DNA of 64,000 nucleotides from Rana temporaria. Lineage: Eukaryota > Chordata > Amphibia > Anura > Ranidae. Below the pieces are notes generated by a model, which was not told the DNA's origin, did not search any database, and saw nothing but the letters and a program-made list of their open reading frames with translations. Shown here piece by piece: positions 11,288-21,463 of this stretch. Where the stretch lies: contig NC_053490.1 in NCBI RefSeq assembly GCF_905171775.1, positions 514,370,695 to 514,434,694 on the forward strand, given 5' to 3'. Each line of letters begins with the position of its first letter. The first letter of the stretch is position 1. Both the position numbers and the translations under genes were made by a program.

Positions 11288-12482
11288 ATCTCTGTTTTAA
11301 AAAGTTTTAACAGTATTTTATATATATGTATATTTCTCACATCTCCCTATCAGCTATCTTATTGTTATCTTATTATGAGCGTATACTCACTTGTTGGCTA
11401 GTGGTATAGTGCTCTTGTATTGTTATGCAATCCTAGCGTATGATGCTATTTTAAGTGCAGATTGGGATATGTGATTGACAGCTTTTGGCTTGATCCACAT
11501 GTAACAATTTTAACATGTATATGGTGGATTACTTTGCATTTTATATATATATTTTTTATATTTTTTATATGTATTTATTTTTATTTTTATGTGTATTTGT
11601 ATATGGTTACACACTATCAATATATATATATATATTTTTTGCTTATGTGGTAGTAATACTACATGAAAATCACGGGGTATTGTCTGTATGTGCTCATAAT
11701 AGATTAGTCTGAGCTGCACGGATTTGCCCGTATAAGAACCTGAGATAAAAACTATTTTTTGTTTGTTACTGTTAAGACAGCGGTTTTAAAAGTTATTTTG
11801 TCTCATTTTGTATCACATTAAAATTTGTTAAATAGATACATTTTTATAAACCACAACGGCTGAAATGTGGTGGTGTATCTGCAATGATGTAGTCATTGGT
11901 GCCTCCCCATTGGTCCGTTCGCGCCGCTGCGAGTGTGTGACAGGCTATTTATAGCCTAGTAAGCCCCATTCACACATTGACCCATGATTAAGTCACGTGT
12001 CTAGTGACGATACGCGTGGGGGAGGAGCTTGAGTGACGGGACGCACGGAGGTGCCGGATGAAGAGCCTGACAAGCTGAGCAGCTTACATGCACACACGCT
12101 AAGCCTATCTATTACCGGGGATTCGTGAGTGATGTTCTGAGTGTTGTGAGACGTTAGTGTTTCATTTAACGGTATCACACTATCGGTCTTTTCTCTGTCT
12201 CCCTTTCTTTGCATATCTGAAACTTGTGAATACCTGGTGGAAAGCACTTTTTTGACCTGACAGGCTGATTATTACACCATCAAGCTGGTTATATCTCACA
12301 CACTGTGTGTGTGCGGTCTGGCAAAGTGTTATTGAGTTGCCTTCAGGATTACAGCAACAAGGGACGATATATATTTAGAATTTGGAACTTTATTCTTTGT
12401 ATCAATTTGTCTTATTTCTCCAGTATTTTGATGTGTTGACACCTTTATTTAATCAGTTGATTTAGCGCATTATCCTTTTTTC
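11288..12482 (+). repeat. PLE 3' noncoding / pseudo-LTR segment, copy C
   Basis: A direct repeat of 6485-7678 at an offset of 4803 bp. It ends at the right-hand target duplication. Confidence 0.85.
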
Positions 12483-12498
12483 ACAAGCTCTGTAAGGC
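12483..12498. repeat. Target site duplication, right copy (PLE insertion)
   Basis: ACAAGCTCTGTAAGGC, identical to 497-512. The Gypsy RT frame resumes here on the minus strand. Confidence 0.93.
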
Positions 12499-13911
12499 AT
12501 CTTCTATTCTGGGGGTGGTGTATTGGTCGGGAATAGTCCTCCGATTCAGTGTCCTGTAGTCAATGCACAGCCGTAACGACCCATTCTTCTTTCTCACTAC
12601 CACTATCGGGGAGGCATAGGGGCTCCGAGACTCCCGGATGATGCCTGTTCTCTTCAGCTCAGCCAGTTGCTCTCGCAAATCTTCCAGGTCTCCCAGTGGA
12701 ATCCGCCTGACCCTTTCCCGGAAAGGTTTGTCCTCTTCCAGCCGGATCTTGTGTTCAGCACTTTTGGCCAGCCCCACATCGAACTCGTTTTTTGAGAAAG
12801 CCATCCTCCATTTTAGTAGCTGGGTCTTTGCTCTCTCCATCCATTCGGGTGACAGGGGGGTGTTTTTTGGGAAGAATTCTCCCAGAGGGATCTCCTCTCC
12901 TTGTTCTTTCAGCATTTCATACGGAGGAACTGGGGTTGCTGGCTGCACTTCCCCTAACAACACTCTAGCCGGCATCTTCACTGGGGATGTTGTGGTGTTC
13001 CGGACGCTGACGGAGACTTTCCCTCTTTTTCTCTTCAGTAATTTAGTTGGTAGCAATTCGGGGACTATCTCCAACTCGTTGTTCCCCTGTTTTCTGTCCG
13101 TCTCAAGGACGATGAAAGGTCCTGGTTGTTCCCAAGTGAGCTTGACAGAAGCTCGCAGGCAGACCACCTCACCAGGCTGTATCACCTTTTCTCGTCTATC
13201 CAAACACCAGACTCTTCCCACTCCTTCGGCTGGGGCCCTCTGCTCATGCAGTAAGTTCTGATACACCTGGGTCAGTATGGGGTGTATTTTTATGGCTGAA
13301 GTGTCCTGCTTCTGCATAAGTGGTGTCAAGAGTCTCCGGACTAGGTTGGTGTTGGTCCCAATAATGATGGAACTCTTGTCCGCCCCTGGTGGGCGGGGGC
13401 ATACTACTGCCAGAGCATCGAAGACTTCAGCCTCCCCGGCCACGCTTGGGTCGAAGGTGAGCTTAATAGGCAGGAAACCGTCATATGGGAAATTCTGAGT
13501 TCCTAGACCCCATATCTCCAGTTCCTCCAGCTTCTGGAGAGGCAGGTGCCTGAGGTGCTTCTCATAGAAGTCCCTGTAAAGGAGAGTTACTTGAGCTCCA
13601 GTATCCAGCAGGGCTTTGGTATAGATTCCTTCCACTTGGATAGGGACAATGGGAGAGGGCCCCACTAATTCAGGGGGGAATCCACGTGGGGTGGCAAGGT
13701 TAGTCTGTTTGGTGGTTCGTACCTTTACACCCTTCTTCCGGGGGTGTTTTTCCAACTTCGACCCCTGGGGGTCACTAGGGACCGGGACGGCGTATGGTTG
13801 TTTGGAGTTTACTATTGTGACCGGGCGCCCAGCTGACTCCTTCACTGGGGCCCTCTGGAGTTTTCCGCCGGCTTCTGGGCCCTTGCTTCTGTCTTCGGCG
13901 GGCTTGGACAC
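12483..13911 (-). pseudogene. pol: Gypsy pol, protease and N-terminal RT (5' side of the interruption)
   Basis: The frame is open from before 13911 to the PLE border. Numbered from Met at 13911, the retropepsin active site LLDTGAQ is at residues 101-107 (Asp103). The RT begins near residue 390 with ELKRTGIIRESRSPYASP and LCIDYRTLN. It overlaps the gag end by 70 bp in the -1 frame, so expression probably needs -1 frameshifting; I found no perfect slippery heptamer in the overlap. The gene is cut in mid-RT by the PLE and continues at 512-1. Confidence 0.9.
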
Positions 13912-15395
13912 ACTTGGCGGTAATGTCCCACTCCTCCACAGTTGAAACAGGTCTTTGACCTCACCGGTCTCTCAATTTGAGTGACTGCGGGGTCCGGTGG
14001 GGCCTTCTGCCTCTGTGGGCCCTCTGGCCTAGCGGTCAACAAAGTCATCATCTCCAGTATTTCCTTCTGCACTTGAAATAGCTTTCCTAGTTCAGAACGG
14101 GGCATATCATCAGCGGTTGCTGTCAAAACACTAGTCTCCGGGGAGCTCTGTGAGACATCAGCGTTATGCCATCTGATCCTTGCGGTGATACTGGACTGAG
14201 CTTTCCCTTGCTTCTTCTCTCCCTCTGTTTCCATCCGGGCCGCCTCATTGGTCTCTTCAATGAGCACCTCATCTGAGGTGGAAGGATCATCCAGGTACTG
14301 TCGCAACTGGAATTTAACATAGTCACTCCTCAGTCCTGTAGCCACAGACCTCAAGAACTTCTTCTGGATGACTTCTGGCCCAAGATGTCCATCCGAGTCT
14401 TCTTCTCGGGAGGCGGACAACAAGCGATCCTTCAGAGCGATGGCCCTGAACAGGAAATTCTGCGGGGTCTCCTGGGTGTCTTGTGCCATATTTATTAGTT
14501 GATAATACAATTCCGCAGCATCTTCCTCCTTATAGTAACTTTTTAATATCCTCCTGAGCTGTGTCAGAGTTAACCCATTCTTCATCTCCAACATCCTTCT
14601 GATGCTCAGATCCGGGCTAATGGCGTTGACTACGGCCTCTGTGATCTCAGATTCATGATAGCCCTTCTGAAGTCCCAGCTCCACCTGATGTAAGAGATTT
14701 GTATAGGACAGGCTTCCCCCTTGGTCTTTTTCCCCTATCCGTCCTTCGATTTTAAAATCCTTCCGGATCGTCACTTCAGGTAGGCGATTTTTGGTACGTC
14801 TCGAGGGAACTGAGGCAGACCTCGAGCTTAGCTTACTGTTATTTGAATCTTTGCACGAGACACTTAGCTCTTCAATGTGTCCTGCGATCACACCAGAGGC
14901 CTCCTTGAACCTTTCCTGTATGGTGCGGCACTGCCGTTTCAGGTCAGATAGCTGCTGCTCTGACTGAGAACCTCCCCTGTACTTTCCATATACAGGTTTT
15001 ACCTTCCCTTGAGGGGGTCTTGAACTGGTATGGGCTGGGGTTGTTTTCTGATCAAATCCCAGCGCCGTTGGCTTTACAAGGCTAGAGTTGGCAGTGCTCT
15101 GACCAGACCCTTCTGGATGTGTCAGGTATAACTTGGTTCCTCCAGCTAGCTGTACACTCGGACCCCTGAAGTTCTCCGGAACTTCCGTCCTCCACTCCAA
15201 TAGGGCATAGGTGTGGGAGGTTTCACAGTCTGGTCTGATGGCGATCACCCAGGCCTTTCTATTTGGGGACAGTGCCTTCACAATCTTTTTGATCTGCTCA
15301 CTATCCCAGGTTTCTCCCGGGAGGGCGATGGCTACGCTCGCTTCGGAACGGGCGCCTTCAGTTCCACACCACCGAGCCACTGTAATAGGATCCAT
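13842..15395 (-). CDS. gag: Gypsy gag with zinc knuckle and PNMA-like N-terminus
   Basis: The frame is open from 15572, but that region includes the LTR end and the primer binding site. The likely start is the Met at 15395 (MDPITVARWC), just downstream of the primer site, giving about 517 aa. The N-terminal ~110 residues (a WCGTEG-type start, then ALPGETWDSEQIKKIVKAL and the ALLEW segment) resemble the N-terminus of the PNMA family. A central part (~190-400) has the features of a capsid domain. A CCHC zinc knuckle, C-x2-C-x4-H-x4-C, lies at residues 483-496. Gag would form the particle and bind genomic RNA. The stop is at 13842-13844 and pol continues in the -1 frame. Confidence 0.88.
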   Translation of the reverse strand: MDPITVARWCGTEGARSEASVAIALPGETWDSEQIKKIVKALSPNRKAWVIAIRPDCETSHTYALLEWRTEVPENFRGPSVQLAGGTKLYLTHPEGSGQSTANSSLVKPTALGFDQKTTPAHTSSRPPQGKVKPVYGKYRGGSQSEQQLSDLKRQCRTIQERFKEASGVIAGHIEELSVSCKDSNNSKLSSRSASVPSRRTKNRLPEVTIRKDFKIEGRIGEKDQGGSLSYTNLLHQVELGLQKGYHESEITEAVVNAISPDLSIRRMLEMKNGLTLTQLRRILKSYYKEEDAAELYYQLINMAQDTQETPQNFLFRAIALKDRLLSASREEDSDGHLGPEVIQKKFLRSVATGLRSDYVKFQLRQYLDDPSTSDEVLIEETNEAARMETEGEKKQGKAQSSITARIRWHNADVSQSSPETSVLTATADDMPRSELGKLFQVQKEILEMMTLLTARPEGPQRQKAPPDPAVTQIERPVRSKTCFNCGGVGHYRQVCPSPPKTEARAQKPAENSRGPQ

Positions 15396-15434
15396 GCTGA
15401 TACCAGGGATGGGTTTTATTTGCAGAGGTACAGG

Positions 15435-15452
15435 ATCCCGGACGAGCCCCCA
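15435..15452 (-). promoter_or_regulatory. Primer binding site, tRNA-Pro type
   Basis: On the minus strand the 18 bases TGGGGGCTCGTCCGGGAT lie 2 bp inside the LTR edge. They match the primer binding site complementary to the 3' end of tRNA-Pro that many retroviruses and some Gypsy elements use. The site fixes the inner boundary of the 5' LTR. Confidence 0.9.
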
Positions 15453-15454
15453 CG

Positions 15455-16714
15455 TGTAGCGCTTACCCCCGAAGGAGCGGCTAATTGTTTTGGGCCTGCA
15501 CTCTGCTTTATTACCCCCCCCCAGTATTCTGGGTCTCACTCCCCTGGTCACAGCTGTGGTGCAAACTGACACAATAGTTTATGAGCGACAAAGGAACCGT
15601 TTAGACACAAGTTAAACTTAAATAATCATTGACTTTACTAAAACAGTTGTTGTAATACACAATCGGAACATAAGTGGTGCACATTCAGTATTGCGAAAGG
15701 CTGTGCGCAACAATTTCTTTACACCCCCCCTACGGCCGCAGGTATTTTGGTGTCTCCAAGTGGGACTAGCGCGCAGGCCTTACTTCAAGCTGCGCGCCTT
15801 CCCACTTCCAGTACACAACCACACAGTATGCGCCACGCAACACCCAACAGAATCAAACACAACCGTAACGGGTAATCACTCAGTAACTTCCCTATGACAG
15901 TATCTGTCTAACAGTAACAGCGCTGCAAGGCCTTGCCAATAAAATGTAGTAGTATTAGTCCTTGATCTTCTTTCTTCGCTAGCAATGTGAACTCAATTTG
16001 TAATCCACAGGTATTTTAATAGTAGTTTGATGCAAACAGGGACTGCGGATTAAACGTGGAGGGTGACTGCGCACTCTTTCCTGGTTAATACACAATATTC
16101 AATGGCCGGCCATCAAGCAGTTGATTAAGGCTTTCAGGTCCTGGCACATGTGGCTTAGGGAAACACACTGGCAGCGTGGAACTAACGGTCCCAGCAGCAC
16201 TCCCCGGCAGTCTAAGTGTGTGTGTGTGTAAACAGTACAAAGCTTTGGGCCCGAGCCCTCTCACCACACGAGGCCCAGATGACTGGATGCTCTCACCACA
16301 CACGGCCTCCACCTGGTCTCTGCACTCGTCTGGTTGTCCAGTTCCCACTTTCAGAGACGATCGGGAACCCTCCAACACTTGCCTGGATACCGATGGCTTG
16401 CTTCCGCACGAGGTAGGCCAGAACTCCACCAAACACACTGTGAAAGGGTTCCTCCAGGATGTGGGTCCCGAGGCCGAGAGAGCTAAAAATGGCCACACAA
16501 GGTCTTTTATATCTTCCCAGCATGCCTTGCAGCCCTGAGTGTCCCTGGGTAATTATTCATATCCCTTCTGGATGTTATGAAAAAACAAACCTTGAACACG
16601 CCGTTCCATTTCTTCGCCAGTAGATGGCATCAGACGCTTATTTACATTATAAGACTATCAATTCTACCACTTCAGATCTGAGCATTCTTAATAGCAAAAA
16701 TTGCCCCCGCTACA
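15455..16714 (-). repeat. 5' LTR of the Gypsy element
   Basis: On the minus strand it starts TGTAGCGGGGGC at 16714 and ends GCGCTACA at 15455, so it has TG...CA ends with extended inverted termini. A TATA-like box (TATAAAAG) lies at 16504-16511 and a poly(A) signal AATAAA at 15507-15512. The same family gives the LTRs at 19260, 28657 and 52206. Open frames inside it are not genes. Confidence 0.88.
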
Positions 16715-17324
16715 TAATATAATAAATAATTATAACAAATAATATAATTATAATAAAAATTATTCAATAATGTAATCAACTCAAAATCACTGAAATTTGC
16801 TCAGTTCCAGAATTGTCGCTGTCATTACTTTTATTTTTTTATGACGAATTTCCCTACAAATCGCTATCGCACAATTCTGCAAGTGATTATAATTTACTTT
16901 TGGACAATCTACAGTTTTCAGGCAGAAAGAACAGTTTTTATTATATAAAAGTACATGTAGGGCACTGGGCAGACCACTAAGGACAAAGGAATGCGTATTT
17001 TTTACATACAGTACTGTAATCTATAAGATTACAGTATACTGTATGTAATGTGTTTGTTTACTTTTTTGAATTTGGCGCCGTTCTCCGCCCCCGTGCATCG
17101 TAACGTTGCAGGGAACGGAGATCGGCGGCACACGGGGACACTGTGAATCGAGCGAGGACCCGCTCGCTCACACAGCGGGGATGTAACTTGTCTGTGGATG
17201 CTGCGAGGTAAGCCGCGCCGCTGCACGCTCTGCACATCTACCCCGAGCGTGACTCGGGGATACCGATCCTAGCATCGAAAATCCACCCCGAGTCACGCTC
17301 GGGGATACCGCCAGGGAGGTTAAT
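16715..17324. other. Intronic DNA with two inverted-repeat elements
   Basis: AT-rich sequence, then an inverted repeat of about 20-bp arms at 17004-17048 (TACATACAGTA ... TACTGTATGTA). A GC-rich inverted repeat follows at about 17239-17310, with CCCCGAGCGTGACTCGGGG-type arms. Both look like MITE remnants; no gene seen. Confidence 0.5.
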
Positions 17325-17915
17325 AGACTTTGGCCTGGATCTCCTTCAAATAGTTTACAGGTTCCCGACTGACAGGTGACCAACGTTCATCCTGTCAGTA
17401 ACCGGTTACCTTGATCCCGGTGGATTGTCGAGACCCTATTGGATCGCCAGCCTCTCTTGGCTCTCCTCAGATGGACTCCCCACCGAACCGCTTCCTCACA
17501 AGGGAACAATGCTTGGGATCTTCTTAATGATAGGGACCCAGTTGATCACTGGGGCCCAGCCACAGCTCAAATGTTCTGGACCAACGTGGTCTCAGAACCA
17601 GGAACACTGCGTGGCACGCGCACCCCGGCCCAGAAGGTCATTTTGACGGGGCACCGTGATGCAGTCACACTGAAGGTGGGTGCCGCACTCGAAGAAGCAG
17701 AACCCAGACCAATGGCGTCTGTCCCATAAATACCCTTCCCCCAGCATGCACAGCGAGGAAACACCCTCCTGATTGGCTGCTGGGGAAAAGCACCCAAACC
17801 TCGACTCCACTGCTGCCACCTATCGTCCTGAGGTGGGAACAGCACCCCAGAAGCAATAGAATGAGCCCACAGCACAGCCAAGCTGAGACAGAGACCCAAT
17901 TTGAACAGATTAAGT
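17325..17915 (-). repeat. Gypsy-family LTR fragment
   Basis: The sequence from CTGGATCTCCTTCAAATAG to about 17915 is collinear with the inner part of the LTR at 19260-20748: the CCGACTGACAGGTGA box, the CCCATAAATACCC block and the CAGCATGCACAGCGAGGA block. Both LTR ends are missing. Open frames here are LTR shadows. Confidence 0.75.
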
Positions 17916-18530
17916 TGCTCTAGGTCCATGAAAGAAGCTTTTTCCAATGGCCATTTTGTTAAACTGGGCATCTGAGTGGATCTCCAGTGGCAAGGAATGA
18001 TAGCCCTGGCTGCGGTAAGAAATGACGGTAATTTTTCTTTCTTTTTTTAGCATATTTAACTGCAGAGCATAATTAAATGTACATTTGCACTTACAGTTCT
18101 CTCTTATTCCTCTTGCAAAGTCTCACAAATTCCTGTTGATCCTGCCAGTGAAGCACATCTATTGCAGCTTCCTGTAATGGTGTGGCAACGATGCTGCACT
18201 GCTCCTGAATTCAGAGCAGAGTTGCCACTCTCATGAAGGTGAAGCCTGCCTGCACTAGAAGGGATTAAAACATGTTGCAGGGGGCATGGCTACTAGCATT
18301 GTCCCCAGCTTGTCAATAAGCACCTGGCCACACCTAGTACTGCCCACTGCTTGGATTGGCAGCACTGCTGCTGAAAACTTCCACTGTAACCTGCAGCGTC
18401 TGGGAGGGGAAGCATGTGAGACACAAATGGAGCAGGATTTGGTTTAGTCAGGGAAGGTAAAGGAAGTTTATTGTTTCACGTAAGAAGCTTAGACTGTCAT
18501 ACAAGAACCTTTAGTTGTATTTTGGTTTAC

Positions 18531-18566
18531 CTCCTCTGCTGTTGCTGCCTCTTCTTCAGCTTCCAC
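18531..18566 (-). CDS. SH3BGR: SH3BGR, glutamate-rich tail exon (36 bp)
   Basis: The minus strand reads ...TATTTTGCAG, then 36 coding bases, then GTAAAC, so both splice sites are consensus. The exon encodes VEAEEEAATAEE in phase 0 at both ends. Acidic repeats of this type form the C-terminal tail of SH3BGR. The next upstream exon found is 23841-23921, also phase 0. Assignment rests on strand, phase, acidic composition and the clear SH3BGR exons further upstream; by itself the exon is too short to identify. Confidence 0.65.
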
Positions 18567-19239
18567 CTGCAAAATAAATATTGAGAACGTCTAGAACTGA
18601 GCACTGCAAATGTAAAATCATACTGGAGAGATGGATATTTACAGTGTAGGTGATGTTGAGGTCCATGTTTTAAAAGTGGTAAGCACCTTGATGGCATATT
18701 AGTGATTTTTAAGGTATTTTAATTGTTTTTAATACCGTGTTTCCCCAAAAATAAGTCTGGGTCTGGGTATATTAATTTTGGCAACAAAAGATACAGTAGG
18801 GCTTATTTTTCGGGGTAGGTCTTACCATGTAATGTGCTGTCTTCTCTCCCCCTCTCCTCCCCTGCCTGACAGGCATCCCCAATGAGAACTGAGTTAAAAT
18901 GCTTGTAAAATCCTATAATTTCCTAAAATCCTAAAATCCTATAATTCACTCTATTACAGTATTATATAAAGTACAATCTGTGTGTTTCTCTAATATAATT
19001 GTGCCAAATACCTTTGTTATAGCGCCGCTCTGCACTTCTGTGACCCGCCGGAGCTTGCTTCCCCGCAATTATATTACAGAAACACACATGTGGCAGGCGC
19101 ACATGGCTTCGCCGCACGTGTGCCCAACTCTAATGGCGACATTAACTCCTTCCTCACCAGGCACATTTTAACACACGACAATTCCTTTAATCAGCCGTAG
19201 ATTAAACTTCTGTATTCAGGTATTCAGAGGTAACGGCCA

Positions 19240-19257
19240 ATCCCGGACGAGCCCCCA
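19240..19257 (-). promoter_or_regulatory. Relic primer binding site (tRNA-Pro type)
   Basis: The same 18-bp primer site as at 15435-15452, again 2 bp from an LTR edge. The LTR at 19260 therefore derives from a 5' LTR with a little internal sequence rather than from a clean solo LTR. Confidence 0.85.
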
Positions 19258-19259
19258 CG

Positions 19260-20748
19260 TGTAGCATTACCCCCATTGGAGCTGCTGGATTTTTGGGTGG
19301 CGTATTACCTCGCGGCTCCTCCGAATTCTCTAGGGGCAAGTGATGCGTATGTGCATAAACAGAAGTAAAGGAATGTCCAGACAGGTGCTCTTTGCTGTGC
19401 TCTTTATTACCCAGCCGGGTAAACTTGTGGTAAGGAAAGTAAAGTTGAAAAGGAAGAAGGATAGCAGATTCAGGCGTAATGATAGGAAACAGTCATGCTC
19501 CCAAACGTAACACCAGGACAGGCCTCTCTCACTGACCTGGCAGCCGGAGTATCACTCGGACAATGATAGGAATAAGTCTCTGCCACAGACCCTCCTTGGT
19601 GAACTTGAACTTGGGAGAAAGTCTCTGCCACAGACCCCCCTCAATGAGCCTCAGAAGATACCTCTGCCACAGGTCCCCTCTGGGTAGAATTCTTGGAGAT
19701 ATGCCTCCTTACTTGAGTTACGTCTGGATCTCCTTCAACTTGTCGCCCAGGTACCGACTGACAGGTGATCAGTCCTGTGATCCCCGGTGGTTTAGTCTAA
19801 GCCCTATTGGACTGCCAGCCTCTCAATGGTGCTCCTCAGACCGACTGAGAGAAAAGATCACCGCTCAAGGTAGGGTTATTGTAGGGTCGTTTCAAAAATA
19901 TAGGACTCCAAGGGTGCAGGCAATGCACTAAGGCAAATATTGGTAAAAAGATGAGGGATGGACAGCCGCACTCCAAACCAAACAGGTTGTCTTTATTCAA
20001 ATCAACAGCAAGAACACAGCAGATCACAGCAATAGGAACAGGAGAATACCGACGTTTCGCACTGGCTTCAGTGCTTATTCATGAGCCATGAATAAGCACT
20101 GAAGCCAGTGCGAAACGTCGGTATTCTCCTGTTCCTATTGCTGTGATCTGCTGTGTTCTTGCTGTTGATTTGAATAAAGACAACCTGTTTGGTTTGGAGT
20201 GCGGCTGTCCATCCCTCATCTTTTTACCAATATTTTCCTCAGACCGACTCCCTCACCGAACAGCACCCAGCTTGGGATCTTCAAAAGAGGGAACCCAGTC
20301 GCTCACTGGATCCCCATCGCTGGTTCAGATGCTCCGGGCTAACATTGTCCCAGAACCAGAAACACAGCGTGGCACGCATGCCCCGACCAGGTAGGCCATA
20401 ACGCTGGGGCGCCGTGATGTGGCCACCCTAAAGGTGGGTGCCGCACTGGACGAAGAAGACCCAGAACCAATGGCGTCTGTCCCATAAATACCCCTCCCAG
20501 CATGCACAGCGAGGACAAACCCTCGTGATTGGCTGCTGGGAAGAGCACCCAAACCTCGACTCCACTGCTGCCACCTACAGTACTGGGGTTGGAAGAACAC
20601 CCCAGCACAGCAGAATGGGCTCACAGCACAGCCAAGCTGAGACAGATACCGCAATTTGCTACTAACAATCTGGATCAGAGTTTAACTATACTCTGATCTG
20701 TACTTAAATTTGACTAGCACCCGTACTATAAAGTACATGGGCGCTACA
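19260..20748 (-). repeat. Gypsy-family LTR with internal retroposon insertion
   Basis: Termini are TGTAGC and GCGCTACA. A poly(A) signal on the minus strand lies at 19403-19408. The LTR is interrupted by a 389-bp retroposon (19847-20235) with a 14-bp target duplication; without it the LTR is about 1.09 kb. Open frames inside are not genes. Confidence 0.88.
19847..20235. mobile_element. Head-to-head inverted retroposon dimer with decayed hammerhead-like cores
   Basis: Flanked by the 14-bp duplication TCCTCAGACCGACT (19833-19846 and 20236-20249), which lies within the LTR. Two ~145-bp inverted arms (about 19939-20083 and 20090-20235) meet at a short spacer, and the left, minus-strand copy has an extra ~90-bp tail. 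Each arm starts at ATGAATAAGCACTGAAGCCAGTGCGAAACGTC in effect: a 6-bp hairpin followed by GAAACGTC, the second half of a hammerhead core. AATAAA and then a GAGTGCGGCTGTCC block follow. The first core half is degenerate, so self-cleavage is unlikely. Confidence 0.8.
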
Positions 20749-20755
20749 CACAAAG

Positions 20756-21463
20756 AGCTAGATTCACAGAACACTTACGCTGGCGTATCTACAGACACGC
20801 AGCGTAAGTGAACAGATGCAACGTCGTATCTATGCGCCCTATTCTCTATACTAGATAAGCCTGAATTCTGGCCTCATCCAACCGACGTAAGTCTCCTACG
20901 CCGTCGGATCTTGGGTGCATATTTACGCTGGCCGCTAGGGGCGCTTCCGTTGTTTTACGAATATGTAAATGACCTACATACGCCTATTCACGAACGTACT
21001 TGCACCCGTCGCTGTAATCTACGCCATTTATGTAAGGCGTATGTCCGTCGTAAAGTTATCCCTGCTATAGGTGGCGCAACCCATGCTAAGGTATGGACGT
21101 CGGAATAGGCGTAGAATTTTACGTCGTTTACGTAAGTCGTACGTGAATGGGTCTGGGCGTAGGTGACGTTCACGTCAAAAGCATTGAGCCGACGTATCTT
21201 GGGGAGTATATGCGACGTGATTCTGAGCATGCGCACGCATGCGCCGTTCGATCAGCCCTTCATTTACATGGGGTCACGGTTAATTTAAATGTAGCACGCC
21301 CACTACGTGCCTACTTTGAATTAGGCGGGCTTACGCCGACCATATTGCGCTACGCCGCTGCAACGTACGGGGCAAGTGCTTTGTGAATACTGCGCCGTCG
21401 GCGTAGCGTATATTCGATACGCTACGCTGGCAAAAATATGCGCCGAGCTACCTGAATCTAGCT
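20756..21463. mobile_element. Palindromic MITE, AGATTCA-termini family
   Basis: Inverted ends AGCTAGATTCA and TGAATCTAGCT enclose about 700 bp rich in CpG and ACGTA motifs. The family also occurs at 21826-22482, 34878-35549, 54425-55086 and 61021-61766. Non-autonomous; open frames are chance. Confidence 0.8.

Larger units (their letters stand above)
513..12482. mobile_element. Composite Penelope-like element insertion (inverted A, then tandem B and C)
   Basis: This ~11.97-kb block lies between two copies of a 16-bp target duplication inside Gypsy pol. It contains three copies of one retroelement. Copy A (minus strand, 513-3681) is truncated within ORF2. Copy B (plus, from 3680) is truncated within ORF1. 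Copy C (from 7679) is complete and in tandem with B at an exact 4803-bp period. A and B join head to head through a 2-bp overlap (TA at 3680-3681). Inverted 5'-truncated copies beside partial tandem units are typical of Penelope-like elements. The copies are almost identical; the only B/C difference I saw is 6022 versus 10825, synonymous in ORF2. Confidence 0.93.
7679..12482 (+). mobile_element. PLE copy C, complete unit
   Basis: One full 4803-bp period with a 5' leader, ORF1, ORF2 and 3' noncoding region. Its right end is short by 114 bp compared with copy A's outer end. It stops at ...CCTTTTTTC against the target duplication, with CACA shared between element and target as possible microhomology. 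Confidence 0.92.
1..16714 (-). mobile_element. Gypsy-type LTR retrotransposon, incomplete at the left edge and interrupted by a Penelope-like insertion
   Basis: Reading the minus strand from 16714 downward gives a 1.26-kb LTR, a tRNA-Pro-type primer binding site, gag, then protease and reverse transcriptase. The RT is broken off at 12483 and resumes at 512 on the far side of the Penelope-like insertion. The order gag-PR-RT, the zinc knuckle and the YLDD active site place it with Metaviridae (Gypsy). RNase H, integrase and the 3' LTR would lie left of base 1. All ORFs seen are open, so the element was young when it was interrupted. Solo LTRs of the same family occur elsewhere in the window. 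Confidence 0.92.

Noticed and set aside
13842..13911. A canonical -1 frameshift heptamer in the gag/pol overlap
   Set aside because: The best candidate (GGAAAAC) does not satisfy the X-XXY-YYZ pattern in the gag frame.
12638..13945. Plus-strand frames of 73-207 codons opposite pol
   Set aside because: Antisense shadows of the Gypsy protease-RT gene.
16085..16538. Frames of 120-137 codons on both strands
   Set aside because: They lie within the Gypsy LTR and are not conserved in the other LTR copies.
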